Below are positions 6,644 to 15,243 of a stretch of 64,000 nt of DNA, in pieces. Source of the stretch: an uncultured Lachnospiraceae bacterium (lineage in GTDB: Bacteria; Bacillota; Clostridia; Lachnospirales; Lachnospiraceae). The first letter of the stretch is position 1. Each line of letters starts with the position of its first letter. The position numbers and the translations under genes were made by a program. The notes below the pieces were generated by a model, which saw nothing but the letters and a program-made list of their open reading frames with translations, did no database searches and was not told where the DNA came from. Where the stretch lies: assembly GCA_910587765.1 (NCBI GenBank), contig CAJUNR010000023.1:14563-78562 (forward strand), read 5' to 3'.

Positions 6644-6727
6644 AGAGAAAGCAGGAGACAGAAGCGGGAAGAACCGGCGGCGGAGAAGGCCGGAGATTTC
6701 ATGAGAAAAAGAGAGGAAGGAAAGCAT

Positions 6728-7279
6728 ATGGGTAAAATCACGGTGGAGACCTGTGAGATTGAGGGACTGAAGATTATCACTCCGGCGGTGTTCGGCGATG
6801 AGCGCGGGTATTTTATGGAAACCTATAATTACAGGGATTATGCGGCGGCAGGAATTGATATGGAGTTTGTGCAGGACAATCAGTCCGCGTCCAGGAAAGG
6901 CGTGCTGCGCGGTATGCATTTCCAGATTCATTATCCGCAGGATAAGCTGGTGCGGGTCGTGAAGGGAGAGGTCTTTGACGTCGTGGTGGATTTAAGGCCG
7001 GGTTCCGCGACCTACGGGAAATGGCACGGGGTGCTTCTGTCCGCTGAGAACAAGAAGCAGTTCTTCATTCCGAAAAACTTCGCGCACGGTTTTCTGGTGC
7101 TGTCCGACGAGGCGGAATTTGTCTATAAATGCACGGATTTTTACCATCCGAACGACGAAGGCGGCCTGGCGTGGAATGATCGGGAGATCGGCATCGAATG
7201 GCCCATACCGGAAGGGATGGAGCTGATCATCTCGGAGAAGGACCAGAGATGGGGCGGCATCCGGGAACTGAAAAGGTAA
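6728..7279 (+). CDS. rfbC: dTDP-4-dehydrorhamnose 3,5-epimerase
   Basis: 183 residues in the RmlC cupin family. The core motifs FGDERGYFMETYN, NQSASRKGVLRGMHFQ and PQDKLVRVVKGEVFDVVVDLR, and the pair FFIPKNFAHGFLVLSD, are visible and contain the catalytic His. It epimerises dTDP-4-keto-6-deoxyglucose at C3 and C5 on the way to dTDP-L-rhamnose. The start at 6728 (MGKITVE) is chosen because GAGGAAGGAAAG precedes it; the frame is open upstream. It lies 84 bp after rfbA and 11 bp before the exporter permease. Confidence 0.97.
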   Translation: MGKITVETCEIEGLKIITPAVFGDERGYFMETYNYRDYAAAGIDMEFVQDNQSASRKGVLRGMHFQIHYPQDKLVRVVKGEVFDVVVDLRPGSATYGKWHGVLLSAENKKQFFIPKNFAHGFLVLSDEAEFVYKCTDFYHPNDEGGLAWNDREIGIEWPIPEGMELIISEKDQRWGGIRELKR

Positions 7280-7290
7280 GGAGGGTCTGT

Positions 7291-8106
7291 ATGTCGGACC
7301 ATATGTTTCTGGATTTCTGGAAGAACAGGAAGCTGATCTGGAAGCTGGCCAGGAATGATTTCAAAACCCGGTACGCGGGCTCTTATTTCGGCGTGCTGTG
7401 GGCGATGGTCCAGCCGGTAGTCATCGTGCTGGTGTACTGGTTTGTCTTCCAGATCGGCCTGAACAACGCGACAGCGGAATTGAAACAGGGGATTCATGTG
7501 CCCTTTGTCCTCTGGCTGGTCAGCGGCATCGTGCCCTGGTTCTACTTCTCGGAAAGTTTAAGCAACGGGACCAACGCGCTGCTGGAGTACAATTATCTGG
7601 TGAAAAAAGTGGTGTTTAACATCCACATTCTGCCGCTGGTCAAGACGGTAGCCGCGCTGTTCATTCACGCTTTTTTTGTGCTGTTCATGCTGGTGCTGTT
7701 CGCGTGCTACGGATACGCTCCGGGGTTGCATACACTGAAGGTCGTCTATTTCAGCTTCAGCCTGACGGTCTTCGTCACGGGCGTGTGCATGCTGACCAGC
7801 GCGCTGGTGGTGTTTTTCCGGGATCTGAGCCAGATCATCAATATCTTCCTGCAGGTGGGGATCTGGATGACGCCGATTATGTGGTCCCTGGAGGATCTGC
7901 TTTTGAAATATCCGTTTCTGATTATATTGAAACTCAATCCTCTGTGTTATATCGTTTACGGTTACCGCGCGGTGTTGTTTCAGACGGATACCGTCGCGGG
8001 TCTGGGCTGGATGAACGTCTATTTCTGGGCCGTGACGCTCCTGATCTGGGCCGTCGGCGGCAGTGTTTTTCGAAAATTAAAAGTGCATTTTGCGGATGTA
8101 CTGTGA
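7291..8106 (+). CDS. polysaccharide ABC exporter, permease (Wzm/TagG type)
   Basis: 271 residues with six hydrophobic segments. The N-terminal amphipathic part (KLIWKLARNDFKTRYAGSYFGVLWAM) is diagnostic of ABC-2 glycan exporters of the Wzm/TagG/RfbA-permease family. Near the C terminus lies the NPLCYIVYGYRAVLF stretch common to them. It moves lipid-linked polysaccharide across the membrane with the ATPase encoded 31 bp downstream. The start at 7291 follows AAGGAGG; the frame is open upstream inside rfbC but has no family sequence there. Confidence 0.93.
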   Translation: MSDHMFLDFWKNRKLIWKLARNDFKTRYAGSYFGVLWAMVQPVVIVLVYWFVFQIGLNNATAELKQGIHVPFVLWLVSGIVPWFYFSESLSNGTNALLEYNYLVKKVVFNIHILPLVKTVAALFIHAFFVLFMLVLFACYGYAPGLHTLKVVYFSFSLTVFVTGVCMLTSALVVFFRDLSQIINIFLQVGIWMTPIMWSLEDLLLKYPFLIILKLNPLCYIVYGYRAVLFQTDTVAGLGWMNVYFWAVTLLIWAVGGSVFRKLKVHFADVL

Positions 8107-8137
8107 GCAGTGAGGAAAAGATGAGGTATCGGAAGCG

Positions 8138-9418
8138 ATGAGCAGCGAAGCGATCAGACTGGAACATATCACGAAGGTTTATAAACTGTATAACCGAAAC
8201 CGGGACCGGCTGAAGGATTCTCTGGGGTTGACAAAGAAGAAATGCTACACCGAGCATTATGCACTCAGGGATGTGAGCATGACGATCCGTCAGGGAGAGA
8301 CCGTGGGAATCATCGGAGTCAACGGCTCCGGCAAATCCACGATTCTGAAGATTATTACCGGCGTTCTCGGTGCCACCGGCGGCGAGATGGAGATTAACGG
8401 CAGGATTTCGGCGCTTCTGGAACTGGGCGCCGGATTTAATATGGAGTATACCGGTCTGGAAAACGTGTATCTGAACGGGACGATGCTGGGATTTTCCGAG
8501 AAGGAGATCGAGGAGCGTCTTCCGGACATCCTGGATTTTGCGGATATCGGAGCGTTCGTTCATCAGCCGGTGAAAACTTATTCCAGCGGCATGTTTGTGC
8601 GGCTGGCTTTTGCGGTGGCGATCAACATCGATCCGGAGATTCTGATCGTGGATGAGGCGCTGTCGGTCGGAGACGTCTTTTTTCAGGCGAAATGTTATCA
8701 CAAATTTGAAGAATTTAAGAAACAGGGGAAGACCATCCTCTTTGTCAGCCACGATCTGACCAGTATCGCCAAATACTGCGACCGGGTCGTCCTTTTGAAC
8801 AAGGGGGTGAAGCTGGCGGAAGGCTCTCCCAAAGACATGGTCAATATGTATAAGAAGCTTCTCGTTCATCAATTGGATGAGGAGACGCTGGAAGACGTGG
8901 GCAGGAAGAGCGCAATCGACCGGCATACGGAGCAGGGGAAGGCCTGGAAGGATCATTTTGAGGTCAACCCGACGCTTCTGGATTATGGAGAGAAGCAGGC
9001 GGAGATCGTGGATTTTGGAATCATCGACCAGTACGGACAGTTTTCCGGCATTATCGAGAAGGGCTCCACATGCCAGGTAAAGGCGAAGATTGAGTTCCAT
9101 AGTCAGGTGAAGGATCCCATCTTTACGATTACGATCCGCAACAAACAGGGAACGGATATCACCGGGACCAACACCATGTTTGAGCGTGTGGAGACCGGTG
9201 TGGTGGAGGCCGGGGAGAGCAGGGTCGTGACCTATACCCAGCGGATTGATCTGCAGGGCGGGGACTACCTGCTGTCGCTGGGCTGCACCGGATATGTGGG
9301 AGACGAATTTAAGGTGTACCACAGACTCTATGATCTGGTGGGGCTCACCGTGCTTTCGGATAAGGACACGGTGGGATTCTATGACATGAATACCGTGATT
9401 ACGGTGGAAAAAGGATAG
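8138..9418 (+). CDS. polysaccharide ABC exporter, ATPase with Wzt-like C-terminal domain
   Basis: 426 residues. Residues 1-240 are a complete ABC ATPase: Walker A GVNGSGKST, signature YSSGM, Walker B ILIVDEAL and the switch His in FVSHD. The insertion YRLKDS / YEHYALRDVS-type N terminus is that of the TagH/Wzt subfamily. Residues about 245-426 form an extra beta-rich domain (IVDFGIIDQYGQFSGIIEKGSTC through VGFYDMNTVITV) matching Wzt C-terminal domains. In O9a/O8-type systems this domain binds the modified end of the finished glycan. The presence of this domain together with the methyltransferase-kinase gene directly downstream supports export coupled to chain termination. Confidence 0.93.
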   Translation: MSSEAIRLEHITKVYKLYNRNRDRLKDSLGLTKKKCYTEHYALRDVSMTIRQGETVGIIGVNGSGKSTILKIITGVLGATGGEMEINGRISALLELGAGFNMEYTGLENVYLNGTMLGFSEKEIEERLPDILDFADIGAFVHQPVKTYSSGMFVRLAFAVAINIDPEILIVDEALSVGDVFFQAKCYHKFEEFKKQGKTILFVSHDLTSIAKYCDRVVLLNKGVKLAEGSPKDMVNMYKKLLVHQLDEETLEDVGRKSAIDRHTEQGKAWKDHFEVNPTLLDYGEKQAEIVDFGIIDQYGQFSGIIEKGSTCQVKAKIEFHSQVKDPIFTITIRNKQGTDITGTNTMFERVETGVVEAGESRVVTYTQRIDLQGGDYLLSLGCTGYVGDEFKVYHRLYDLVGLTVLSDKDTVGFYDMNTVITVEKG

Positions 9419-9444
9419 GCACAGGAAAGAGGCAGGGTGACTGG

Positions 9445-11604
9445 ATGGGCGGCATTGAATTTGCGGCGGAAGAGATTGAGAAATACGGCAGCGTGGAAGT
9501 CCGGATGGACGGAAAAGGGCTGGACAGGCTGGAGACTCCGGCGCCGGAGGATGAGAGGATTCGGGAACTGGTGGAGCGCGGATACGACTGCCGCCGGGAG
9601 ACGGAGAGTTCCTGGGAGGTACTGTATCATCTGTCCCATCTCAGGAGCAATCTGACGGAATGGCTGCCCGTCAAAAGCGGGGAGCGGGTGCTGGAGTTCG
9701 GCGCGGATACGGGGCAGCTCACGGGCGGCTTTTTGAAAAGCGCGGGTCAGGTGGTCTGTCTCGAGGAGCGGATCAGCCGCTGCCGGATCCTCGCGAAGCG
9801 CTACGCGCAGGCGGAGAATCTTGTGGTTCTGGGAGGCAATCCGTGGAAGAATCTGGAAAAGCTTTCCGGAACGCTCTTTGACTGGATCATTGCCCCCGGC
9901 GTGCTGGCGGAGGCGGGGCGGTATCTGCCCGGGGAACGCCCCCAGGTTCAGGCCGTGCGCCGGCTGCTGGAACACCTGAAGCCGGACGGTCATCTGGTGG
10001 TCGTCTCGGACAACCGCTTCGGTTTAAAATACTGGGCCGGAGCCATGGAGCCTCATACCGGCAAGTATTTCGACGGCCTGGAAGGAAACGGGCCGGCTTT
10101 TTCCAAAAAAGAGCTGGAGCGGATCTTCCGGGAAAGCGGCCGGGAGGACGTCGCGTTTTATTATCCCTATCCGGAGCGGTGGTTTCCGTCGGCGGTTTAC
10201 TCGGATGAATGGCTGCCCAGAGCGGGCGAGCTGAATCAGAATCTGCGGAATTTTGAGGGGGAACGGCTGCTTTTATTCGACGAGGAGAAGGTGTACGACC
10301 GCCTGATCGCGGAAGGACGGTTTGCGGAGTTCGCCAATTCCTTCCTGTGCATCGTCGGACCGAAGGCCGAAGAACGGACCGTCTATGTCAAATACTCCAA
10401 CGACCGGGCGGAGCGTTTTATGATCCGCACGGAGATTGTGAAAAAGGCGGACAAAGCGGAAGTCCGCAAACTCCCGGTGTCGGCGGAGGCGGCGCCGCAC
10501 GTCCGGGACATGAAGCGCTGGGAGGCGGTGCTGGACGGGTACGGCAGGAAGTGCGCGGTCCGTGCGAACCGCTGTGAGCTTCGGGGCGACGCCGCCTGCT
10601 TTGAGTTTCTGCAGGGGCGGACGCTGGAAGAGCGTCTGGACGAATTGCGCGCCCGCGGAGACTATGCCGGTCTTACATCGGAGCTTGAGCGGTTCCGCCG
10701 GCTGCTCGCCGGGATTGTGGAGCCGGAAGCGGAGCCGTTTGAAAAAAGCGAAACGTTTGTGGAGATGTTCGGGAACCCTTCCTTTGCGAAGGCGTATCGG
10801 GGGGCGCGGATCAACAATCTGGACTGGATTTTCGGCAATCTGATGGAAACCGGGGAAGGGCTGTGGATTATTGACTATGAATGGACCTTTCCGGTGCAGG
10901 TTCCGCTGGAGTATCTTCTGTGGCGGGCGCTGTCTTTGTATCTGCACAGCCGGGAAGACCTCCGGCACCTGGGGCTGATGTCCCAGATGGGAATCACTCC
11001 GGAGGAAGAATATCAGTTCGAACAGATGGAACATCAGTTTCAGCTCTGGCTTCTGGGCGGAACCGTTCCCATCGGCGCCCGCTATCCGCAGACGGCCGGG
11101 CGCACGATCACTCTCCCGGAGATGCTGGCGGCGGCCGGGAAGAACCGGATGCAGGTATATATGGATACCGGAGGCGGTTTTCTGGAAGCGGAGAGCCAGT
11201 GGGTGACGACCGAGCCGGACAAACGGGGCGTGATTCATCTGGATCTGCCTCTGCCCCCGGGGATCCGGGCGGTCCGGCTGGATCCGGCGGAGACGGCCTG
11301 TCTGGTGAAAGTCCGCCGCCTGCTCGGAGAGCTGGGCGGCACGTATGAGCCTGCGTATGTCCACAACGGGCGCGAGCTGGAAGCGGAGGGGATTCTGTAT
11401 ACGACAGCGGACCCGCAGATCACCGTCTGCGAACTGGTTCCCGGCACGCAGAGGCTCTACGCCGAGCTGACCGTACAGGAGCTGTATCCGGATACGGCGT
11501 ACGCCTGCATGAACCTTCTCAACCGTGTGCGGGCGGCCGAGAGAATCTATGGGAGCCGGCCGTTCCGGCTGCTGAAAAAACTGAAAAAAATCTTCAAAAA
11601 ATAA
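9445..11604 (+). CDS. methyltransferase-kinase fusion, candidate glycan chain terminator (WbdD-like)
   Basis: 719 residues. Residues about 60-230 are a class I SAM methyltransferase with motif I VLEFGADTGQLTGGF, then VVCLEERISRC and LKPDGHLVVVSDNRFG. Residues about 310-490 carry kinase-fold signatures: VYVKYSND (candidate ATP-binding Lys), a hinge-like FEFLQGRTLEERL, NNLDWIFGN with the catalytic-loop spacing D-x4-N, and IIDYEW as metal-binding Asp. The C-terminal 200 residues are beta-rich and end in a basic helix, LLKKLKKIFKK, that could touch the membrane. E. coli O9a WbdD, also about 700 residues, has the same methyltransferase-then-kinase order and caps polymannan chains next to wzm-wzt. 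The analogy fits the genomic position but is unproven for this organism. Confidence 0.72.
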   Translation: MGGIEFAAEEIEKYGSVEVRMDGKGLDRLETPAPEDERIRELVERGYDCRRETESSWEVLYHLSHLRSNLTEWLPVKSGERVLEFGADTGQLTGGFLKSAGQVVCLEERISRCRILAKRYAQAENLVVLGGNPWKNLEKLSGTLFDWIIAPGVLAEAGRYLPGERPQVQAVRRLLEHLKPDGHLVVVSDNRFGLKYWAGAMEPHTGKYFDGLEGNGPAFSKKELERIFRESGREDVAFYYPYPERWFPSAVYSDEWLPRAGELNQNLRNFEGERLLLFDEEKVYDRLIAEGRFAEFANSFLCIVGPKAEERTVYVKYSNDRAERFMIRTEIVKKADKAEVRKLPVSAEAAPHVRDMKRWEAVLDGYGRKCAVRANRCELRGDAACFEFLQGRTLEERLDELRARGDYAGLTSELERFRRLLAGIVEPEAEPFEKSETFVEMFGNPSFAKAYRGARINNLDWIFGNLMETGEGLWIIDYEWTFPVQVPLEYLLWRALSLYLHSREDLRHLGLMSQMGITPEEEYQFEQMEHQFQLWLLGGTVPIGARYPQTAGRTITLPEMLAAAGKNRMQVYMDTGGGFLEAESQWVTTEPDKRGVIHLDLPLPPGIRAVRLDPAETACLVKVRRLLGELGGTYEPAYVHNGRELEAEGILYTTADPQITVCELVPGTQRLYAELTVQELYPDTAYACMNLLNRVRAAERIYGSRPFRLLKKLKKIFKK

Positions 11605-11642
11605 ACGGCGGCGGACGCCCGCCGACAGAAAAGAGCGGTAAA

Positions 11643-13535
11643 ATGAGCAAAGAACATATTCCGGCAGAGCTTCCTGCCCACAGAGACAAACGTTTTGACG
11701 GCGTGCGCGATACCTGGTACTGGAAAGCCAGCAAGCCTCTGCGCGTTGTCGTTCATTTTTTCCTGCGCATCAAAAACGCCTATGTTCATTATGGCGGCTT
11801 CCGGGGGATGTACAGACGGTGGAAGCAGAAACGCGGCGAGGCTGTGAAACGCGTCGATTTCGGCACAAAAAGCTTTCCCGACGAGGTAGAGCGCAGGCGG
11901 GAGGAGGAGACGGTGTTTCCCAGAGAGATCCGGATCAGCATTCTCGTGCCCCTCTACAACACGCCGGAGCGTTTCCTGCGGGAGATGATTGATTCCGTGA
12001 AGGCTCAGACGTACCGGAACTGGGAGCTTTGTCTGGCGGACGGAAGCGACGCGCAGCATGCGGATACGGAAGCGATCTGCAGGGAGTATCAGAAGGAGGA
12101 TTCGCGGATCCGTTATCAGAAGATCGAGAAAAATCTGGGAATTTCCGGGAATACTAACGTATGTTTTTCGATGGCGACCGGCGATTACATCGGGCTTTTC
12201 GATCATGACGACGTGATGCATCCAAGCCTTCTGTACGAATGTATGAAAGTGATCTGCGAAAAAGGCGCGGATTATATCTATACGGACGAGGCGACCTTTA
12301 CCTCCCCGAATCTGGACGATCTGATCGTGCTTCATTTTAAGCCCGATTATTCGCCGGACAATCTGCGCGCCAACAATTACATCTGCCATTTCTCGCTGTT
12401 CGACGCCGGACTGCTGAAGAAGACCGGCCTGTTCCGTCCGGAGTATGACGGAAGCCAGGACCACGATATGATTCTGCGGCTGACGGAGGAGGCCGGGAAT
12501 GTACAGCACATACCGAAGATCCTCTATTACTGGAGATCGCATCCCAATTCGGTAGCGGCGGACATCGGCGCCAAGACCTACGCCATTGACGCGGCCAAAC
12601 GGGCCGTGCACGACCATATGAGGGATTATTACGGGATTGAGGTGGAGGTGGAGAGCACCCGCGCGTTCCCGACGATCTTTCAGGTGAAATACCCCATCGA
12701 GGGCAGCCCGCTGATCAGCATCCTCATTCCCAACAAGGATCACAAGACGGATCTGAAGCGGTGCGTCGATTCCATACGGAAGAAGTCCACCTGGAAGCAT
12801 TACGAGATTGTGGTCATTGAAAATAACAGCCGGGAGCAGAGCATCTTCGACTACTACAGGGAACTGGAGCAGCTTCCCGGCGTGCGGATCATCCGCTATG
12901 AGGGCGAATTTAATTATTCAAAGATCAACAATTACGGAGCCGGCTTCGCGCAGGGAGATTATCTTCTCTTCCTCAACAACGACACGGAGGTCATCACTCC
13001 GGACTGGATGGAGCAGATGCTGATGTACGCCCAGCGGAAGGACGTGGGCGCCGTGGGCGCGAAGCTTTATTACGAGGACAACACGATCCAGCATGCGGGC
13101 GTGGTCATCGGCCTGGGGGCGCACCGCTCCGCGGGGCATACGCATTATAAGATGCCCAGAGAACACCTCGGCTATATGGGACGTCTCTGCTACGCGCAGA
13201 ACATTACGGCTGTGACGGCGGCCTGCCTGCTGGTAAAGCGCAGTATTTACGACGAAGTGGGCGGTCTGGACGAGACGTTCACCATCTCTTTGAACGATGT
13301 GGATTTCTGCCTGAAGATCGGGCGGAAAGGGTATCGGAACATCTTCACGCCCTTTGCGGAGCTGTATCACTACGAATCGAAGACCAGAGGGATGGAGGAG
13401 GGAGAGAAGCTCCGCCGCTATGAGAAGGAATGCGCGCATTTCCGCGAGAAATGGAAAGCGGAGCTCGAAGCGGGGGATCCCTGCTACAATCCGAATTTTT
13501 CCCTCGATTATTCGGACTTTACCCTCAGGTTCTAA
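11643..13535 (+). CDS. two-domain GT2 glycosyltransferase
   Basis: 630 residues with two GT-A domains. The first begins at RISILVPLYNTPERFLREMIDS and has the metal-binding DHDD near residue 187. The second begins at PLISILIPNKDHKTDLKRC and has NNDTEV near residue 443, followed by HAGVVIGLG and LNDVDFCLKIGRKGYRN. Both catalytic DxD-type motifs look intact, so two sugars or two linkages could be added. Tandem GT2 enzymes of this kind often build rhamnan or similar wall backbones; with rfbA/rfbC nearby a rhamnosyltransferase is plausible. The ATG overlaps no other gene, and a short GC-rich hairpin (CGGCGG 11606-11611 / CCGCCG 11619-11624) separates it from the previous gene. Confidence 0.88.
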   Translation: MSKEHIPAELPAHRDKRFDGVRDTWYWKASKPLRVVVHFFLRIKNAYVHYGGFRGMYRRWKQKRGEAVKRVDFGTKSFPDEVERRREEETVFPREIRISILVPLYNTPERFLREMIDSVKAQTYRNWELCLADGSDAQHADTEAICREYQKEDSRIRYQKIEKNLGISGNTNVCFSMATGDYIGLFDHDDVMHPSLLYECMKVICEKGADYIYTDEATFTSPNLDDLIVLHFKPDYSPDNLRANNYICHFSLFDAGLLKKTGLFRPEYDGSQDHDMILRLTEEAGNVQHIPKILYYWRSHPNSVAADIGAKTYAIDAAKRAVHDHMRDYYGIEVEVESTRAFPTIFQVKYPIEGSPLISILIPNKDHKTDLKRCVDSIRKKSTWKHYEIVVIENNSREQSIFDYYRELEQLPGVRIIRYEGEFNYSKINNYGAGFAQGDYLLFLNNDTEVITPDWMEQMLMYAQRKDVGAVGAKLYYEDNTIQHAGVVIGLGAHRSAGHTHYKMPREHLGYMGRLCYAQNITAVTAACLLVKRSIYDEVGGLDETFTISLNDVDFCLKIGRKGYRNIFTPFAELYHYESKTRGMEEGEKLRRYEKECAHFREKWKAELEAGDPCYNPNFSLDYSDFTLRF

Positions 13536-13542
13536 AGCGGAT

Positions 13543-13595
13543 GTCCGCCCCGGAGGGAGGGCGGACGGTTACCGGGCGCGGCGGACGGCCGCGCC
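13543..13595 (+). promoter_or_regulatory. two consecutive GC-rich hairpins between glycan genes
   Basis: GTCCGCCC (13543-13550) pairs with GGGCGGAC (13559-13566), and GGCGCGGC (13575-13582) pairs with GCCGCGCC (13588-13595). They fill most of the 66-bp gap and lack a T run, so they look more like mRNA-stabilising or attenuating structures than a classical terminator. Confidence 0.5.
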
Positions 13596-13601
13596 TGCGG
13601 G

Positions 13602-14837
13602 ATGGGATTGAGCGATATGAAGAGAATCGAACGTGAAAAGGTGATAAGAAACGCATACCGGAGCACCATTCTGGCGCTGACGATCTGCTGTATTTTCCTT
13701 GGCGCCGTGCTGGTCATCCATGAGGCGGCCAGAGAATATGAAGTGAAGGTGCTGGAGCGGGAGCTGGAGGCAAAAGGCGTGGTTCAAAATGACGAAGGAC
13801 TGTTTGCCGGCGTACAGCTCTTTCTGCCGGAACGGATCTATGTGGCTTCCGGCGTTACGCTGGAGCTGTATAACAGCCAGCTCTCCTCTCTGGGCGAACG
13901 GATTCACAGCTATAATGTAAAATGGACCTGTGCGGTGGGGAGGAACATGCAGCGCAAATTCTCCGTTACCGGGACGCAGGAGCTGCTCGGCAGTTATCCG
14001 CTGATTTTCACGGTCTTTGACGACAACGGCGCGCAGGTGGCCAGGGCTTCCACGGAACTGAAGATTGTCCCGGCGCTGGAGGACAGTTTTTCGCTTCTGA
14101 CCATCGGAGACAGTTTGTCGTGCGATCCGGCCACCTACGAACGGCTCACGGAACTGACCGGGGGCGGCATCGTCTATATGGGAACCAGAGGCGTGGGCGG
14201 TTCGCTCACGGAAGCCAGACGGGGCTACTCTGCGGCGGACTATCTGTCAGAAACCGGTTACACACTGGAGGAGCCCGAGGAGGAAGTGCATCCGTTCTAT
14301 GATGAAGAGAGCGGGAGCTTTGACTGGGCCTATTATAAGGAAACGACCGGCTTTGATCCCGATGCGGTGGAAGTGTTTCTCGGGACGAACGGCCTTGCCG
14401 TGGATCCGGTGGAGAACGGGGATCATATCGTTCAGATTGTGAAAAATATCCACGGGAACGACCCGAAGCTTCCGATCTATCTGGTGCATACGCTGTATCC
14501 GGCCAGCCAGGACGGCATCGGCTCCTGGAGGAATAAGGAAGGCTACGCGCTCTATGGGGACCGCTATAAATATGAAGAAGATCAGAAGGTTTTTGACCTC
14601 ATGATCTATCTGGAAACGTCGCTGGCCGGGGAAGAGAATCTGTATTTTGTTCCGGCGGGCATCTGCCACGACAGCGCCAACAACTTTGACACGGAGACCG
14701 AACCGGTCAATCCGCACTCGGAGAAAACGATCGAGGTGCCCAAAGACGCGGTGCATCCGGGGCGCGCCGGTTATCTGCAGATTGCGGACTGTTTGTACAG
14801 TGTAATCTGCGGGACAAAAGCAGAATGGGAGCGGTAA
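13602..14837 (+). CDS. membrane-anchored SGNH/GDSL-type hydrolase
   Basis: 411 residues from 13602; an ATG at 13617 (MKRIEREK) is the alternative and neither has a strong ribosome binding site. One N-terminal membrane segment (ILALTICCIFLGAVLVI) puts the rest outside. Residues about 70-160 form a beta domain. From residue 165 on there is an SGNH core with block I LLTIGDSLSCDP, a GTNG block III and the C-terminal DAVHPGRAGY giving the Asp-x-x-His pair. Such enzymes remove or add O-acyl groups on glycans. Acting on the exported polysaccharide is the natural inference from context; substrate and direction are unknown. Confidence 0.78.
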   Translation: MGLSDMKRIEREKVIRNAYRSTILALTICCIFLGAVLVIHEAAREYEVKVLERELEAKGVVQNDEGLFAGVQLFLPERIYVASGVTLELYNSQLSSLGERIHSYNVKWTCAVGRNMQRKFSVTGTQELLGSYPLIFTVFDDNGAQVARASTELKIVPALEDSFSLLTIGDSLSCDPATYERLTELTGGGIVYMGTRGVGGSLTEARRGYSAADYLSETGYTLEEPEEEVHPFYDEESGSFDWAYYKETTGFDPDAVEVFLGTNGLAVDPVENGDHIVQIVKNIHGNDPKLPIYLVHTLYPASQDGIGSWRNKEGYALYGDRYKYEEDQKVFDLMIYLETSLAGEENLYFVPAGICHDSANNFDTETEPVNPHSEKTIEVPKDAVHPGRAGYLQIADCLYSVICGTKAEWER

Positions 14838-14840
14838 CAG

Positions 14841-15230
14841 ATGAAAAAACTGGTGGGACAGATCATCAAATTCGGATTTGTGGGGTTTTTGTGTTTCTTT
14901 ATCGACTATGGAGTGATGGTATTCCTGACGGAGCGTTTCGGCGTCGACTACCGTCTTTCCTGTGGGATTTCCTTTACCGTGTCGGTGATCGTCAACTATC
15001 TGCTCAGCGTTACGTTTGTATTTGAGACGGATAAAGAAAAGAAAAAAACCGGCGAATTTGTGATCTTCGTCATTCTCAGCCTGATCGGGCTGGGAATCAA
15101 TGAGGCCTGCATGTGGCTGGCGGTGGAGTTTGCAGGCATCCATTACAAGCTGTCCAAGATCGGTGCGACGGCGGTGGTCATGGTGTACAATTTCATCAGC
15201 CGGAAACTGTTTATCGAAAAAAAGAACTGA
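14841..15230 (+). CDS. GtrA-family membrane protein
   Basis: 129 residues with four hydrophobic helices. The start IIKFGFVGFLCFFIDYG and the central ISFTVSVIVNYLLSVTFVF match the GtrA family, whose members flip or position polyprenyl-linked sugars for glycan side-chain modification. ATG lies 3 bp after the hydrolase stop, so it is operonic. In this locus it probably supplies lipid-linked sugar outside the membrane for decorating the polysaccharide. Confidence 0.9.
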   Translation: MKKLVGQIIKFGFVGFLCFFIDYGVMVFLTERFGVDYRLSCGISFTVSVIVNYLLSVTFVFETDKEKKKTGEFVIFVILSLIGLGINEACMWLAVEFAGIHYKLSKIGATAVVMVYNFISRKLFIEKKN

Positions 15231-15243
15231 AGGAGAGCATGTC

